The notes under the pieces were generated by a model. That model was not told the origin of the DNA. It saw only the letters and a list, made by a program, of their open reading frames with translations, and did not search any database. From Nannocystis exedens (GTDB lineage: Bacteria > Myxococcota_A > Polyangia > Nannocystales > Nannocystaceae): a stretch of DNA of 64,000 nucleotides. A program made the position numbers and the translations under genes. Shown in pieces: positions 20,397 to 28,831 of the stretch (its first letter is position 1; the number at the start of each line of letters is the position of its first letter). The DNA lies in the NCBI RefSeq assembly GCF_002343915.1, contig NZ_NETK01000001.1, positions 9,944,001-10,008,000 of the forward strand, given 5' to 3'.

Positions 20397-21698
20397 TCAG
20401 GCGCGGGCATGGCTGTCCTTCGGGGCAGGTGGCTCGGCGAGCGCGCGCAGGAGGGCGGCGGCGCAGCGGTCGACGGTGCCGCGGATCTCGGCGGGGGTGG
20501 TGGCCCCGGCGAGCTCGCCGACGGCCCACAGGGTCCACGGCGGGGGCGGGGCCGTCTGGGCGCCTTCGGCCTCGAGCGGGTGGGCGGCCGGGCCGGCGGC
20601 GATCCGGCCGTCGGCGTCGACGACGGGGGCGAAGCCCGCGCCTGTGAAGTGGATCGGCGCGCCGGCCTGGGCGGCCAGCTCGAACGCGGGGGCGGGGTCG
20701 GGGGCGAGGGCGACGAGGTCGCAGCGGAGGGTCCGGCCGTCGTCGAGCTGGACGCCCTTGACCCGGCGCGCGCCGATCAGCTTGCGCACGCGCGCCGGCG
20801 GGACCCGCTCGGCGGCGAGGCTGCTCGCCAGCAGCTCGGCCCGGGCGCCCTCGCCGATCACGACGACGCGGGCGCTCAGCGTTCGACCTGTCTGTTCGAG
20901 CATGTCCACGAGGCCACGTGCGGACACGACCCCGGGGAGGTCGTTGTTGGCCAGCGGGATGGTCGGCTCGTGGGCGCCGACGGCCAGGACGACGTGGCGC
21001 GGGCGCAGGCGGTGGAGCACGGGCGGCTGCTCGGAGGCGGCCGCCCACAGCCGCTCCTGCGGGTAGCAGGCGAACACGCCGACGCCGGCGAGGAGCCGGG
21101 TCGGGAGGTCGGCGCCGCCGAGGGCGGCGGCGGGGCGGCGCTCGACGACCAGCGGCGGGTGGCCGGCGGCGGCGAGGGCGGCCGCGAGGGCGCGGCCGGA
21201 GCGACCTGCCCCGATGACCAGGACCTCGGGGACATGGTCGACGAGACCGGCGACGTCCGCGGGCGGGGCGTCGGGGAGCTCGCCGAAGCCGGCCAGCTCG
21301 CGGGCGACGCCCTGCATCATCTGGTTGGCGATCCGCGGGTAGACGACGAGGTGGTGGTGGTCGATGCCGCGGCGGAACACCTGGTCGACGAGGGCGGTCG
21401 GGTCGAGGCCGCCGTAGGTGTTCTGCGGCTCGACGCACATGTCCTCGCGGACAGGCGTGAGGCAGGCCCGCTGGTTGGGCCGGCCGTCGATGCGCACGAG
21501 GCAGGTGCCGCAGCCGCCGTGCAGGCAGGCGGGGCCGCGCAGCCGCCGGTACTTGGCGCTGCGGCTGGTGGCGAGCTCGCCGGCGGCGATCAGCGCGGAG
21601 GCGACGGTGTCGCCGGGGCAGGCGGCGACGGGGGCGCCGTCCCAGCGGAACGAGATCGTCGGGGGCCCGGGCGGTGCGAGCAGGGGTGCCTTGGGCAC
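20397..21698 (-). CDS. Fused ferredoxin-FAD/NAD subunit of an amine or amino-acid dehydrogenase
   Basis: 433 residues. Residues about 10-105 are a 2Fe-2S Fer2_4-like domain (SFRWDGAPV, then CLHGGCGTC and CLTPVRED), as in the HcnA protein or the N-terminus of heterotetrameric sarcosine oxidase alpha. A pyridine-nucleotide-disulfide-reductase-type FAD domain follows (VLVIGAGRSGRALAAALAAAG, then LAVGAHE and AVGELAGA near the end). The BFD-like domain that should end the chain is encoded separately downstream. GTG 21698 was chosen just before the ferredoxin domain. First gene of the three-gene unit; a tandem repeat lies upstream. Confidence 0.9.
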   Translation of the reverse strand: MPKAPLLAPPGPPTISFRWDGAPVAACPGDTVASALIAAGELATSRSAKYRRLRGPACLHGGCGTCLVRIDGRPNQRACLTPVREDMCVEPQNTYGGLDPTALVDQVFRRGIDHHHLVVYPRIANQMMQGVARELAGFGELPDAPPADVAGLVDHVPEVLVIGAGRSGRALAAALAAAGHPPLVVERRPAAALGGADLPTRLLAGVGVFACYPQERLWAAASEQPPVLHRLRPRHVVLAVGAHEPTIPLANNDLPGVVSARGLVDMLEQTGRTLSARVVVIGEGARAELLASSLAAERVPPARVRKLIGARRVKGVQLDDGRTLRCDLVALAPDPAPAFELAAQAGAPIHFTGAGFAPVVDADGRIAAGPAAHPLEAEGAQTAPPPPWTLWAVGELAGATTPAEIRGTVDRCAAALLRALAEPPAPKDSHARA

Positions 21699-21831
21699 GG
21701 GCCTGCGATAGCACGCCGCGCCGCGCGGCGACACGCCTGCCCGCGGGCGCGCCGCTTGCCCTCGGTCACGATCGCCGGCGAGGCGCGAGCTTCCCGACGC
21801 GGTCGCAAGAATCACGCGACGCGGCGGCGGC

Positions 21832-22077
21832 GGGCTGGATGATCGCGGCCCGGCAGGCTGAACGGTCGTCGATGGCGGAGCGGGTGCGGCGAGGGTCGAC
21901 GGCGGGCGGTAAAATGGTTGCGGTGGGCTGAACGGTCGCGGAGGGCGGAGCGGGGGCGAGGCTCGAGCGAGGCGGTCGAATCCGACTGCGCGGCGGGCTG
22001 AACGGTCGCGGGCGGAGCGGTGAGGCTCGAGCGAGGCCGTCACGAATCACTGCTCGTCGGGCTGAACGATCGCGGCG
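21832..22077. repeat. ~70-bp tandem repeat, 3-4 imperfect copies
   Basis: The block GGCTGAACGGTCG followed by GGCGGAGCGG recurs at about 21856, 21926 and 21996 (70-bp steps), with a partial copy at 22060 and a degenerate one at 21832. Two copies also share GAGGCTCGAGCGAGGC. This fills much of the 453-bp gene-free stretch 21699-22151 upstream of the dehydrogenase operon. No gene is visible in it. It is unrelated to the 14-bp arrays. Confidence 0.8.
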
Positions 22078-22151
22078 CGCCGGGTGCGGCGGGGGCGTGG
22101 GCGCGAACGTCGTGCGGCGGCTGGCCGAGGTGCCGGTCGGGGACGCGGAGG

Positions 22152-22883
22152 TCAGGCGCGCGGGGGCCGGGCGCCGAAGATGGCGGTGCCGACGCGGACC
22201 ATGGTCGCGCCCTCTTCGATCGCGACCTCGAAGTCGGCGCTCATGCCCATGGAGAGGTGGACGAGGTCGACGCCGGGGCGCGCGATCGCGGCTTCACGGC
22301 GCAGCAGCTCGCGCAGGCGGGCGAAGTACGGGCGGGTCTGCTCCGGATCGCCCTCGGGCGGGATCGCCATGAGGCCGACGCAGCGCAGCTCGGGGCGCGT
22401 GGCGATCCGGTCGAGCAGCGCCGGCAGGTCGGCCGCGGAGACGCCGGCCTTCTGCACCTCGTCGCCGACGTTGACCTCGACGAGCACCTCGAGCGGGGTG
22501 GTGGCGCCCCGGCCCGCGCGCAGGCGCTCGACCTCGCGGGCGAGCTCGTCGACGAGCGCCGGCCGATCGACGGTGTGGACCAGCGCGCCGACGCTGACGA
22601 CCTTGCGGACCTTGTTGGTCTGCAGCGGGCCGATGAAGTGCCAGCGCGGCGGGGTGACGGCCGCGGCCACGAGCTCGGCCTTGGCCACGAGCTCCTGGGC
22701 GTAGTTCTCGCCGAGGTCGCCGAGGCCGGCCCGGCAGGCCGCGATCACGGCCTCGGCCGGCTGCTTCTTGCCGACGCCGATCAGGGTCGGCACGGGACCG
22801 GGGCCGCGCCGGGCCACGGCGGCGGCGACCCGGGCGCGGACGGCGGCGAGGTTGGCGGCGATGTCGTCTGGCGTCAAGGACAT
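22152..22883 (-). CDS. YggS/PROSC-family pyridoxal-phosphate homeostasis protein
   Basis: 243 residues, an alanine-racemase-like N-terminal-fold PLP binder that buffers free PLP; it has no racemase activity in characterised members. Recognisable segments: LIGVGKKQPAEAV with the PLP lysine, GENYAQELVAKAE, WHFIGPLQTNKVRKV, LVEVNVGDEVQKAGV, GLMAIPP, LSMGMSADFEVAIEEGATMVRVGTAIFG. All are in family order and the length is normal. The ATG at 22883 coincides with a CATG core of array J and has no strong ribosome site, so initiation may be weak or use a different signal. Confidence 0.95.
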   Translation of the reverse strand: MSLTPDDIAANLAAVRARVAAAVARRGPGPVPTLIGVGKKQPAEAVIAACRAGLGDLGENYAQELVAKAELVAAAVTPPRWHFIGPLQTNKVRKVVSVGALVHTVDRPALVDELAREVERLRAGRGATTPLEVLVEVNVGDEVQKAGVSAADLPALLDRIATRPELRCVGLMAIPPEGDPEQTRPYFARLRELLRREAAIARPGVDLVHLSMGMSADFEVAIEEGATMVRVGTAIFGARPPRA

Positions 22884-22912
22884 GCTCTGAAGGACCTGTG
22901 CGAAGAGGCAGG
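22868..22912. repeat. 14-bp-period array J over the yggS start
   Basis: Cores at 22868 (CTG), 22882 (ATG), 22896 (CTG) and 22910 (AGG), exactly 14 bp apart. The ATG core, read on the minus strand, is the start codon of the YggS-family gene. Confidence 0.7.
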
Positions 22913-23052
22913 TTGCGGACGGCGGGGAGTCGTCCGAGGGGCGAGGAGGTCTCGCCGGGGCACGGAGGCGACCGGCGCGAACGCGGCGAGGGGGTCGCCG
23001 GGGAGGCAGTGCGGGCGGGGCGACGCGGTCTCGTCCCGGGTGCGGAGGTGAC

Positions 23053-23110
23053 CGGCGCGCCGCGGCAGGTTGGCGGCGACCTGGTGGAAGAGACAGGTGC
23101 GAAGGACCGG
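23053..23110. repeat. 14-bp-period array J2 (degenerate)
   Basis: Cores at 23053 (CGG), 23067 (AGG), 23081 (CTG), 23095 (AGG) and 23108 (CGG), spaced 14, 14, 14 and 13 bp, in the gap upstream of yggS and just after the stop of the next gene. Cores use AG/CT rather than AT. The gap 22884-23152 contains no gene. Confidence 0.55.
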
Positions 23111-23152
23111 TGAGGGCGGCGCCGGGGGCATGGCGGAGGCGACGAGCCCGGG

Positions 23153-24022
23153 CTACTGCGGCAAGCAGGCGAGCGGGGCGACGGCGCCGGCGAAGGTCGG
23201 GCCCATGTCGCGGTAGGTGTGGGCGCGCCAGAAGTCGCGCGGATCTTCGGCGAGGTGGAGGGTGCGATCGTCGCCGCTGCCGCGGACCTCGATCGCGGTC
23301 TCGACGCCGTCGTGCCGCAGCGGGAACGACAGGGCCAGGCGATCGCCGCGCTGGCGGTAGGTCAGCGTCTCGGTGGTCCACTCGTCGTAGTCGCCGCGGT
23401 GGTGCCAGCCGACGCCGCGGCCGTCGATCGCCTGCGGCTGCAATTGATAGATCGAGAAGCCCATGCCGCCGGTGGCGTAACGGACCTCCTCGCCCCACAG
23501 GCGCCCGCCGATCCGCTCGGCGGCGGTGAGCTCGGGCGCGGCGAGGCCGGGCTGCGCGGGCGGGTCGAAGCAGGGGACGCCGGTGGCGGCCGCGGGGGCC
23601 TTGAAGTAGCGGGCGCCGCCGACCTCGCGCGGGTCGTCGTCGAGGACGAGCCAGGTGCGACCGCCCTGCTCCTCGATGCGGTAGGGGACGCGCCGCCGCT
23701 CGCCGGTCTTGCGGAAGGTGAGCTCGAGGTGACCACCCTCGGCGCGGTAGTCGAAGCTGTGGGTGTTGGTGAGGCCGACCTTGCCGTAGCGGTAGAGGCC
23801 GAAGCCGCCCTCGTGGAAGAAGTAGAAGCGCATGCGGTCGCCCTCGGCGAGGGCGTCCCAGCGGTGCCAGACGCCGAGCAGCTCGGGGTCGACGGCGCCG
23901 GCGTCGCAGGTGTCCTCGGGGACAGGTCGGGCGGCGTCGGGCGCGTCGACGGCGATGAACGGGGCCGACAGCGCGAGGACCGCGAGGAGATAGACGCTCG
24001 AGAGGCAGAAGGGGCGCCGCAT
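23153..24022 (-). CDS. Secreted protein of unknown function
   Basis: 289 residues with an N-terminal signal peptide (RRPFCLSSVYLLAVLALSAPFIAVDA), no lipobox and no other membrane segment. The mature part contains two similar beta-rich segments: LLGVWHRWDALAEGDRMRFY with YRYGKVGLTNTHSF, and RLWGEEVRYATGGMGFSIY with WHHRGDYDEWTTETLTY. This suggests a duplicated calycin-like barrel, but that is a guess from strand pattern. No catalytic motif is seen. ATG 24022. Divergent from maf. Confidence 0.72.
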   Translation of the reverse strand: MRRPFCLSSVYLLAVLALSAPFIAVDAPDAARPVPEDTCDAGAVDPELLGVWHRWDALAEGDRMRFYFFHEGGFGLYRYGKVGLTNTHSFDYRAEGGHLELTFRKTGERRRVPYRIEEQGGRTWLVLDDDPREVGGARYFKAPAAATGVPCFDPPAQPGLAAPELTAAERIGGRLWGEEVRYATGGMGFSIYQLQPQAIDGRGVGWHHRGDYDEWTTETLTYRQRGDRLALSFPLRHDGVETAIEVRGSGDDRTLHLAEDPRDFWRAHTYRDMGPTFAGAVAPLACLPQ

Positions 24023-24157
24023 GCCGAGATGGTAGCACGCGCGGCCGCCGGGCCCGCCGGGCGCAACCATCCCGGGGCGAGCGGAGCCTCGTCGCACCCG
24101 CGAGCGAGCGGCGCGGCGAGGTTGCGCGGGCGGCCGCTTTCCGGCAAAAGGCCGGCC

Positions 24158-24757
24158 ATGACCGAGCCCGCCTCGCAGTCCCGGCCCGTCCTCGTGCTCG
24201 CCTCGGCGTCGCCGCGCCGGTCCGAGCTGCTCCGCTCGGCCGGGATCGCGTTCACGCGCGCGCCGGTCGACGCCGACGAGACCTGGCTGCCCGGCGAGCC
24301 GCCGCCCGCTTACGTCGAGCGGGTGGCGCGGGCCAAGGCCGACCTGGCCTTGCGGCCAGGTTCGGTGGTGCTGGCGGCCGACACGACGGTCTGGCTCGAA
24401 GGACAGGTCGAACCGCTGGCCAAGGCGGCCGACCGCGCCGAGGCGGCGGCGATGCTGACGCGGCTGGCGGGCCGCGAACACTTCACGACGACGGCGGTGG
24501 CGATCGCCGACCTCCGCGGGCCCGAGGTCCGCTGGCACGAGTTCGCGGTGACGACGACGGTGTGGTTCCGCCCGCTGACGCCGGCGCAGATCGATCGCTA
24601 CCTCGACACGGAGGAGTGGCGCGACAAGGCCGGGGCCTACGGGATCCAGGGCGCCGCGGCCGGGCTGGTCCGCAAGATCGAGGGCAGCTACACCAACGTG
24701 GTCGGGCTGCCGCTCGCCGAGGTCGTGGAGCTGCTCGAGAGGCTCGCGGTCGGCTGA
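24158..24757 (+). CDS. maf: Maf family nucleotide pyrophosphatase
   Basis: Hydrolyses non-canonical or modified nucleoside triphosphates (dTTP/UTP or m7GTP, depending on subgroup) to monophosphate. 199 residues. Signature SASPRRSELL at the N-terminus, DETW, VVLAADTTVWLEGQV, and the C-terminal WRDKAGAYGIQGAAAGLVRKIEGSYTNVVGLPL. The KAGAYGIQG motif is typical of the YhdE/Maf-1 subgroup. The 299-bp stretch 24758-25056 after it carries no recognisable gene, only a degenerate 14-bp core pair near 25044. Confidence 0.95.
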   Translation: MTEPASQSRPVLVLASASPRRSELLRSAGIAFTRAPVDADETWLPGEPPPAYVERVARAKADLALRPGSVVLAADTTVWLEGQVEPLAKAADRAEAAAMLTRLAGREHFTTTAVAIADLRGPEVRWHEFAVTTTVWFRPLTPAQIDRYLDTEEWRDKAGAYGIQGAAAGLVRKIEGSYTNVVGLPLAEVVELLERLAVG

Positions 24758-25056
24758 GCCGGCGAGCGGCTCGCGCGGGGCTCAGGCGCGGGCAGGTCGC
24801 GAGCGCGAGGGGCGAGCGCATGGCGAGGTGGGAGCCGCATCGCCTCGCGTGAACGGGGGCGCAACGCGGCGCACGAGGCCCACGGCGTGGAGCGGTCCTT
24901 CGACGCGAGCTTCTCCGCTCCTCGTGCGCTCGCGCCGGCGCACCCGCGGCGACATGGATAGCGGTTCCGCTGCGGGACGGACGACGGCTCGCGCGCGGCG
25001 CTCAGGCCGATCGACCGGTCAGCGCGAAGGCTGGTCGATCGGACATGTCCGCAGGG

Positions 25057-26307
25057 TCAGCCCTCGGGCGGGCCGAGCTTGTCGCCGATCTCGCACAGGA
25101 AGTGCGGGCTGCTGGCGCCCTTGCCGTTCATCGGCACGGCGAAGTAGCCGGTGAGGACCGGCGGCTGGACATCGAGGTTCCAGTCGTAGAGGAGCGAGCA
25201 GCCGGCGCAGTTGCTGGTGCCGGGCTGGCCGGCGAAGATCTTGTCGCTGACCCAGTAGGGCATGACGACGTCGGGCGTCAGCGGGTGGGGCTTCGCGGCC
25301 CACTGCGGGCAGTCCTCGTGGTTGAGCGGCCTGTCCTGGCAGCTGAGGCCCGGCGTGACGGGATAGATGCCCATGATCGACAGGTAGCCGGCGGCGTCGC
25401 TGTCGACCGCGATGTTCGGCGGGAAGTCGCCGCTGTCGCTGACGGGGCCGAACTCGGCCGCGCTGGCGGCGGTGATCGCGGCCCGCAGGTGCTCCTGGCT
25501 GCGCGGCGAGAACAGGCGCAGGCCCCAGTGGGCGCACTTGGCCTCGGCCTGCGCAGCGGTGAGAGCCTCGGGGATGAACTTGTCGGGCGGATCGGGGACC
25601 ACGGTGCCCGAGGCATATTTCAAGAAGGTGTAGCCGCCGCCGTCGGCGTCCATGTCGCACCAGACGGTCAGCCCTCTACCCTCGCGCTGGAGGAAGTAGA
25701 GGCCGGTCTCGGCCGCGTCGCCCCAGCCGGCCTTGATCGCAAGGCACGAGGCGGCCTGCGTGCAGTCGGGGAGGCAGCCGTACTTCGGATCGGGGTCGTC
25801 ACAGACCTCGCCGTCGCCGGTCTGCACCTTGCCGTCGCCGCAGTGCTCGGCGAACTTGTCGCAGTACTTGTCGCAGTGGCCGTAGGTGCCGTTCTTGGCC
25901 TTGCCGTCGTCGCACAGCTCGTCGCCGGCCTCGACCAGGCCGTCGCCGCAGATGTTCCAGCGGCAGGCGGAGGTGCACTCGCGGTCGTCGCCGTTGGCCT
26001 CGCCCTGGTCGCACTGCTCGGGCGGATCGATCTTGCCGTTGCCGCACGGCAGGGGCGCGGGCTCGCCGGTGGAGCCGCCGTCGCTGTCACTGTCGCCCGG
26101 GTGCGGGTCGACGGTGGTGGTCATGATGCCGGGGAAGGTGGTCGAGCCGCTGCTGTCGGTGCCGGCGCCGGTCGAGGGCTCGACCGCGGTCGGATCGATC
26201 TGCCCGCCGTTGCGGTCGAGACAGCCGGCGAGCAGCAGCGCCGTCCCGACGCTCGCCGCGCGCCAGTCGACTCCGACCCGGATCCGAGGAGGGATGCGTT
26301 CGTGCAT
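25057..26307 (-). CDS. Lipoprotein with Cys-rich repeats and fibrinogen-like domain
   Basis: 416 residues. Signal peptide with lipobox LLLAGC, then a Thr/Ser/Gly/Asp linker. Next come two to three Cys-rich repeats of the myxobacterial type (CGNGKIDPPEQCDQGEANG, CGDGLVEAGDELCDDG, CGDGKVQTGDGEVCDD; DUF4215-like). The C-terminal half resembles a fibrinogen C-terminal-like fold, starting at TGLYFLQREGRGLTVWCDMDADGGGYTFLK and ending in a Cys-containing strand. Such proteins are surface adhesins or lectin-like binders in animals; the bacterial role is unknown. Stop codon next to a 14-bp core at 25044. Start ATG 26307 places the lipobox about 25 residues in. Confidence 0.86.
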   Translation of the reverse strand: MHERIPPRIRVGVDWRAASVGTALLLAGCLDRNGGQIDPTAVEPSTGAGTDSSGSTTFPGIMTTTVDPHPGDSDSDGGSTGEPAPLPCGNGKIDPPEQCDQGEANGDDRECTSACRWNICGDGLVEAGDELCDDGKAKNGTYGHCDKYCDKFAEHCGDGKVQTGDGEVCDDPDPKYGCLPDCTQAASCLAIKAGWGDAAETGLYFLQREGRGLTVWCDMDADGGGYTFLKYASGTVVPDPPDKFIPEALTAAQAEAKCAHWGLRLFSPRSQEHLRAAITAASAAEFGPVSDSGDFPPNIAVDSDAAGYLSIMGIYPVTPGLSCQDRPLNHEDCPQWAAKPHPLTPDVVMPYWVSDKIFAGQPGTSNCAGCSLLYDWNLDVQPPVLTGYFAVPMNGKGASSPHFLCEIGDKLGPPEG

Positions 26308-26458
26308 GCGACTCGTTCCCGACGCGAGTGAGGGAACAATGGGCGCGGGCAAATTGCAATCATTGCACAGGCAACCACCCCGCACCGGACTCTGCAGTTC
26401 GGTGGAGCCGGGGCGGGAGGCTCTGACTAAATTGCGATCTGGCTTACAAAGCTTGCAG

Positions 26459-27658
26459 TCACTCGCTCGGGGCGGTGACCCGTTGCGGCTGCACGCGAGA
26501 GCTCCGCAGCATGTCCTGGAACGGGTTGTCGTCGCGCCAGACGTCGCCGGCGAGCATGCTGATGAGGCCGCGACGCAGCTGGGGGTCGGGCGTGCGGGCG
26601 AAGAACAGGTGCGACACCAGGCGCGTGTGGTAAAAGCGGCGGATCAGCTGTTCGAAGCTGTCGTAGGCGATCTGCATGGTCGCGTGGACCGGGGCCATGA
26701 GATCGGCCGCGGCCTCGCGGCCCTCGGCGAGCGCGGGGACGAGGACGTCGACGGTCCGCTCGGCGCCCAGCATCGCCAGCGAGACGCCCGAGGAGAACAC
26801 GGGATCGAGGAATGCGCAGGCGTCGCCGACGCAGGCCCAGCGCGGACCGGAGGGGCGCGTGTTCTTGTAGCTCCAGTTGCGGATCGTCCGCGAGGCGCTG
26901 CGGGTGGCCCCGGCGGTGAGCCGGCGACACAGCGGCGAGGCGGCCAGCGCGGCCTCGAAGGCGTCGTCGTCGAGCTTGCCGCGCCACTTGACCAGGCCGA
27001 CGCTGAGCCGTCCGCCGTGCATCGGGATCAGCCAGTGCCAGCCGTCCTCGACGATCAGGACCTTGATGTTGCCCTGCTCGCCGAGCTCGGCGCGGACCTC
27101 GGGCGAGAGGTCGTCGAAGTGGCAGAAGACGGCGGCGCGCCCGAGCTCGTGCAGCGGGGCGATCGTGCGGCCGCCGCGGCCGAGCATGGCGTCCTGGCCG
27201 GTGCAGTCGAGGAGGTAGCGGGCCCGGTGCTCGCCGCGGTCGGTGACGACGCGGACGTGATCGTCGGCGAAGGCGACGTCCTGCACGCGCTCGCCGAAGC
27301 GGATGTCGGCGCCGCGGCTCCTGGCGACGTCGCAGAGCATGGTGTCGAAGGCGGCGCGGTCGACCTGCCAGGCGTGCGGCGGCGTGCCCTCGAGGCCGTC
27401 GGCGAAGCTGAAGAAGGCGAACTCGCCGGTGCGCTCGTCGATGAACTCGGCGCCCTGCTTGAACTGCCAGCTCTCGCGGTCCATGGCGACGCCGAGGCGG
27501 GCGAAGATCGGCAGGTCGATCGGCAGCAGCGACTCGCCGATGTGGAAGCGCGGGAACACGTCCTTGTCGAGCGCGACGGCCCGGACGCCCGCCTGCGCGA
27601 GCAAGTTGGCGGCGGTCGAGCCGGCCGGGCCGGCCCCGACGATCAGGACGTCGTGCAT
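26459..27658 (-). CDS. Halogenase-like FAD-dependent oxidoreductase of the polyene-type cassette
   Basis: 399 residues of the flavin-dependent halogenase/geranylgeranyl-reductase superfamily. GxGxxG as VLIVGAGPAGSTAANLLAQAG, RFHIGESLLP after the first strand, and GWHWLIPM, which fits the WxWxIP motif of flavin-dependent halogenases. CVGDACAFLDPVFSSGVSLAM is the second FAD motif. Such genes occur in aryl-polyene clusters, where halogenation has mostly not been shown. Last gene of the operon, 7 nt after the reductase. Whether it halogenates, desaturates or only oxidises cannot be read from the sequence. Confidence 0.88.
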   Translation of the reverse strand: MHDVLIVGAGPAGSTAANLLAQAGVRAVALDKDVFPRFHIGESLLPIDLPIFARLGVAMDRESWQFKQGAEFIDERTGEFAFFSFADGLEGTPPHAWQVDRAAFDTMLCDVARSRGADIRFGERVQDVAFADDHVRVVTDRGEHRARYLLDCTGQDAMLGRGGRTIAPLHELGRAAVFCHFDDLSPEVRAELGEQGNIKVLIVEDGWHWLIPMHGGRLSVGLVKWRGKLDDDAFEAALAASPLCRRLTAGATRSASRTIRNWSYKNTRPSGPRWACVGDACAFLDPVFSSGVSLAMLGAERTVDVLVPALAEGREAAADLMAPVHATMQIAYDSFEQLIRRFYHTRLVSHLFFARTPDPQLRRGLISMLAGDVWRDDNPFQDMLRSSRVQPQRVTAPSE

Positions 27659-27665
27659 GGTCGGG

Positions 27666-28388
27666 TCATACCATGCCGCCGTTGACCCCGATCACCTGAC
27701 CGGTGATGTACGCGGCGGCGTCGCTGGCGAGGAAGGCGACCAGGGCGGCGACCTCGGGGGCGGTGCCGAGCCGCTGCGCGGGGATCCGCGGCATCACGTG
27801 GTCGAGCGGGACGTCCTTGATCATGTCGGTGTCGACGAGGCCGGGGGCCACGGCGTTGACGGTGACGCCCTTGCGGGCGAGCTCGAGCGCCAGCGACCGG
27901 GTGGCGCCGATGACGCCGGCCTTGGCCGCGGCGTAGGCGACCTGGCCGCGGTTGCCGAGCTGCGCCGAGACGGAACTCATGGTGATGATCCGGCCCCACT
28001 TGCGCCGCACCATCGGCATGATCACCGGGCGGGTGACGTTGTAGAAGCCGCCGAGGGTGGTCCGAAGGACAGCCTCCCAGTCGGCCCGCTCGAGCGCGGG
28101 GAACGGGGCGTCGCGGGCGATGCCGGCGTTGTTGACGACGACGCCGAGCGGCCGCGGGTCGGCGAGGATCGCGGTCATCGCCGCGTCGGCGGCCGCGTCG
28201 TCGCCGACGTCGAAGCGGCTGAGGACGACCTCGCCGCCGGCGGCGCGGATCCGGGCGGCGACGGCCTCGGCGGCGGCGTCGTCGCTGCGGTAGTTGAGGA
28301 CGATCGGGTGACCGGCGGCCGCGAGGGCCTCGGCGATCGCGGCGCCGATCCCTCGACTGGCGCCGGTGACGAGCGCGCGTGGCTTCAT
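27666..28388 (-). CDS. 3-oxoacyl-ACP reductase, FabG/ApeQ-like SDR
   Basis: NADPH-dependent reduction of 3-oxoacyl-ACP in chain elongation. 240 residues: TGASRGIGAAIAEALAAAG cofactor loop, NNAGI, catalytic Ser in MSSVSAQLGNRGQ, YAAAKAG (Tyr and Lys), and the C-terminal VIGVNGGMV ending typical of FabG. It overlaps the dehydratase stop by 4 nt (ATGA), so translation is coupled. Context points to a dedicated polyene-type pathway rather than housekeeping fatty-acid synthesis. Confidence 0.94.
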   Translation of the reverse strand: MKPRALVTGASRGIGAAIAEALAAAGHPIVLNYRSDDAAAEAVAARIRAAGGEVVLSRFDVGDDAAADAAMTAILADPRPLGVVVNNAGIARDAPFPALERADWEAVLRTTLGGFYNVTRPVIMPMVRRKWGRIITMSSVSAQLGNRGQVAYAAAKAGVIGATRSLALELARKGVTVNAVAPGLVDTDMIKDVPLDHVMPRIPAQRLGTAPEVAALVAFLASDAAAYITGQVIGVNGGMV

Positions 28389-28831
28389 GCGGGGCTCCCT
28401 GCGGGGGTGCGGACGGGGGCGGTGGGGACGACGGAGAGGACGGCCTCGGCCAGCGGCTGGCCGTGGCGGGTGACGGCGGCCCGGTACTCGGCCATGGCGC
28501 CGGCGAACACGCGGGTGGCGACGATCTGCAGCGGGTCGCCGACGGCGAGGTGCTCGGCGTGCAGCTCGAGGTTGCGGCAGGCGGCGATCAGGCCGAGCGC
28601 GGGCGGCTGATGGTCGACGCGCGCGCGCAGGCCGGCGAACGCGGCGATCGCCTGGGCCATGTACTCGAGCAGGACCGAGGCGTGGACCCGGCCGCCGGCG
28701 AGGAACAGGTTGTCGGGCCGGACGACGGCGGCGCAGGTGATGCCGTCGTCGTCGGCCGCCACGACCTCGTCGAGCAGCAGCATCGGCGGGCGCTGCGGGA
28801 CCAACTCGGCCACCGGCGGGAAGGCGGTCAT
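28385..28831 (-). CDS. Hotdog-fold 3-hydroxyacyl-ACP dehydratase, ApeP-like
   Basis: 148 residues. LVPQRPPMLLLDEVV at the N-terminus, NLFLAGGRVHASVLLEYMAQAIAAFAGL as the central hotdog helix, and LHAEHLAVGD, which together match the ApeI/ApeP dehydratases of aryl-polyene clusters. It should dehydrate 3-hydroxyacyl-ACP to build conjugated double bonds. The start overlaps the stop of the chain-length-factor-like gene by 4 nt. Confidence 0.88.
   Translation of the reverse strand: MTAFPPVAELVPQRPPMLLLDEVVAADDDGITCAAVVRPDNLFLAGGRVHASVLLEYMAQAIAAFAGLRARVDHQPPALGLIAACRNLELHAEHLAVGDPLQIVATRVFAGAMAEYRAAVTRHGQPLAEAVLSVVPTAPVRTPAGSPA

Noticed and set aside
26308..26458. ATTGCAATCATTGCA-like element between 26341 and 26380 as a promoter
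   Set aside because: It is A/T-rich and upstream of the fibrinogen-like lipoprotein gene, but I could not identify -35 and -10 boxes with confidence.
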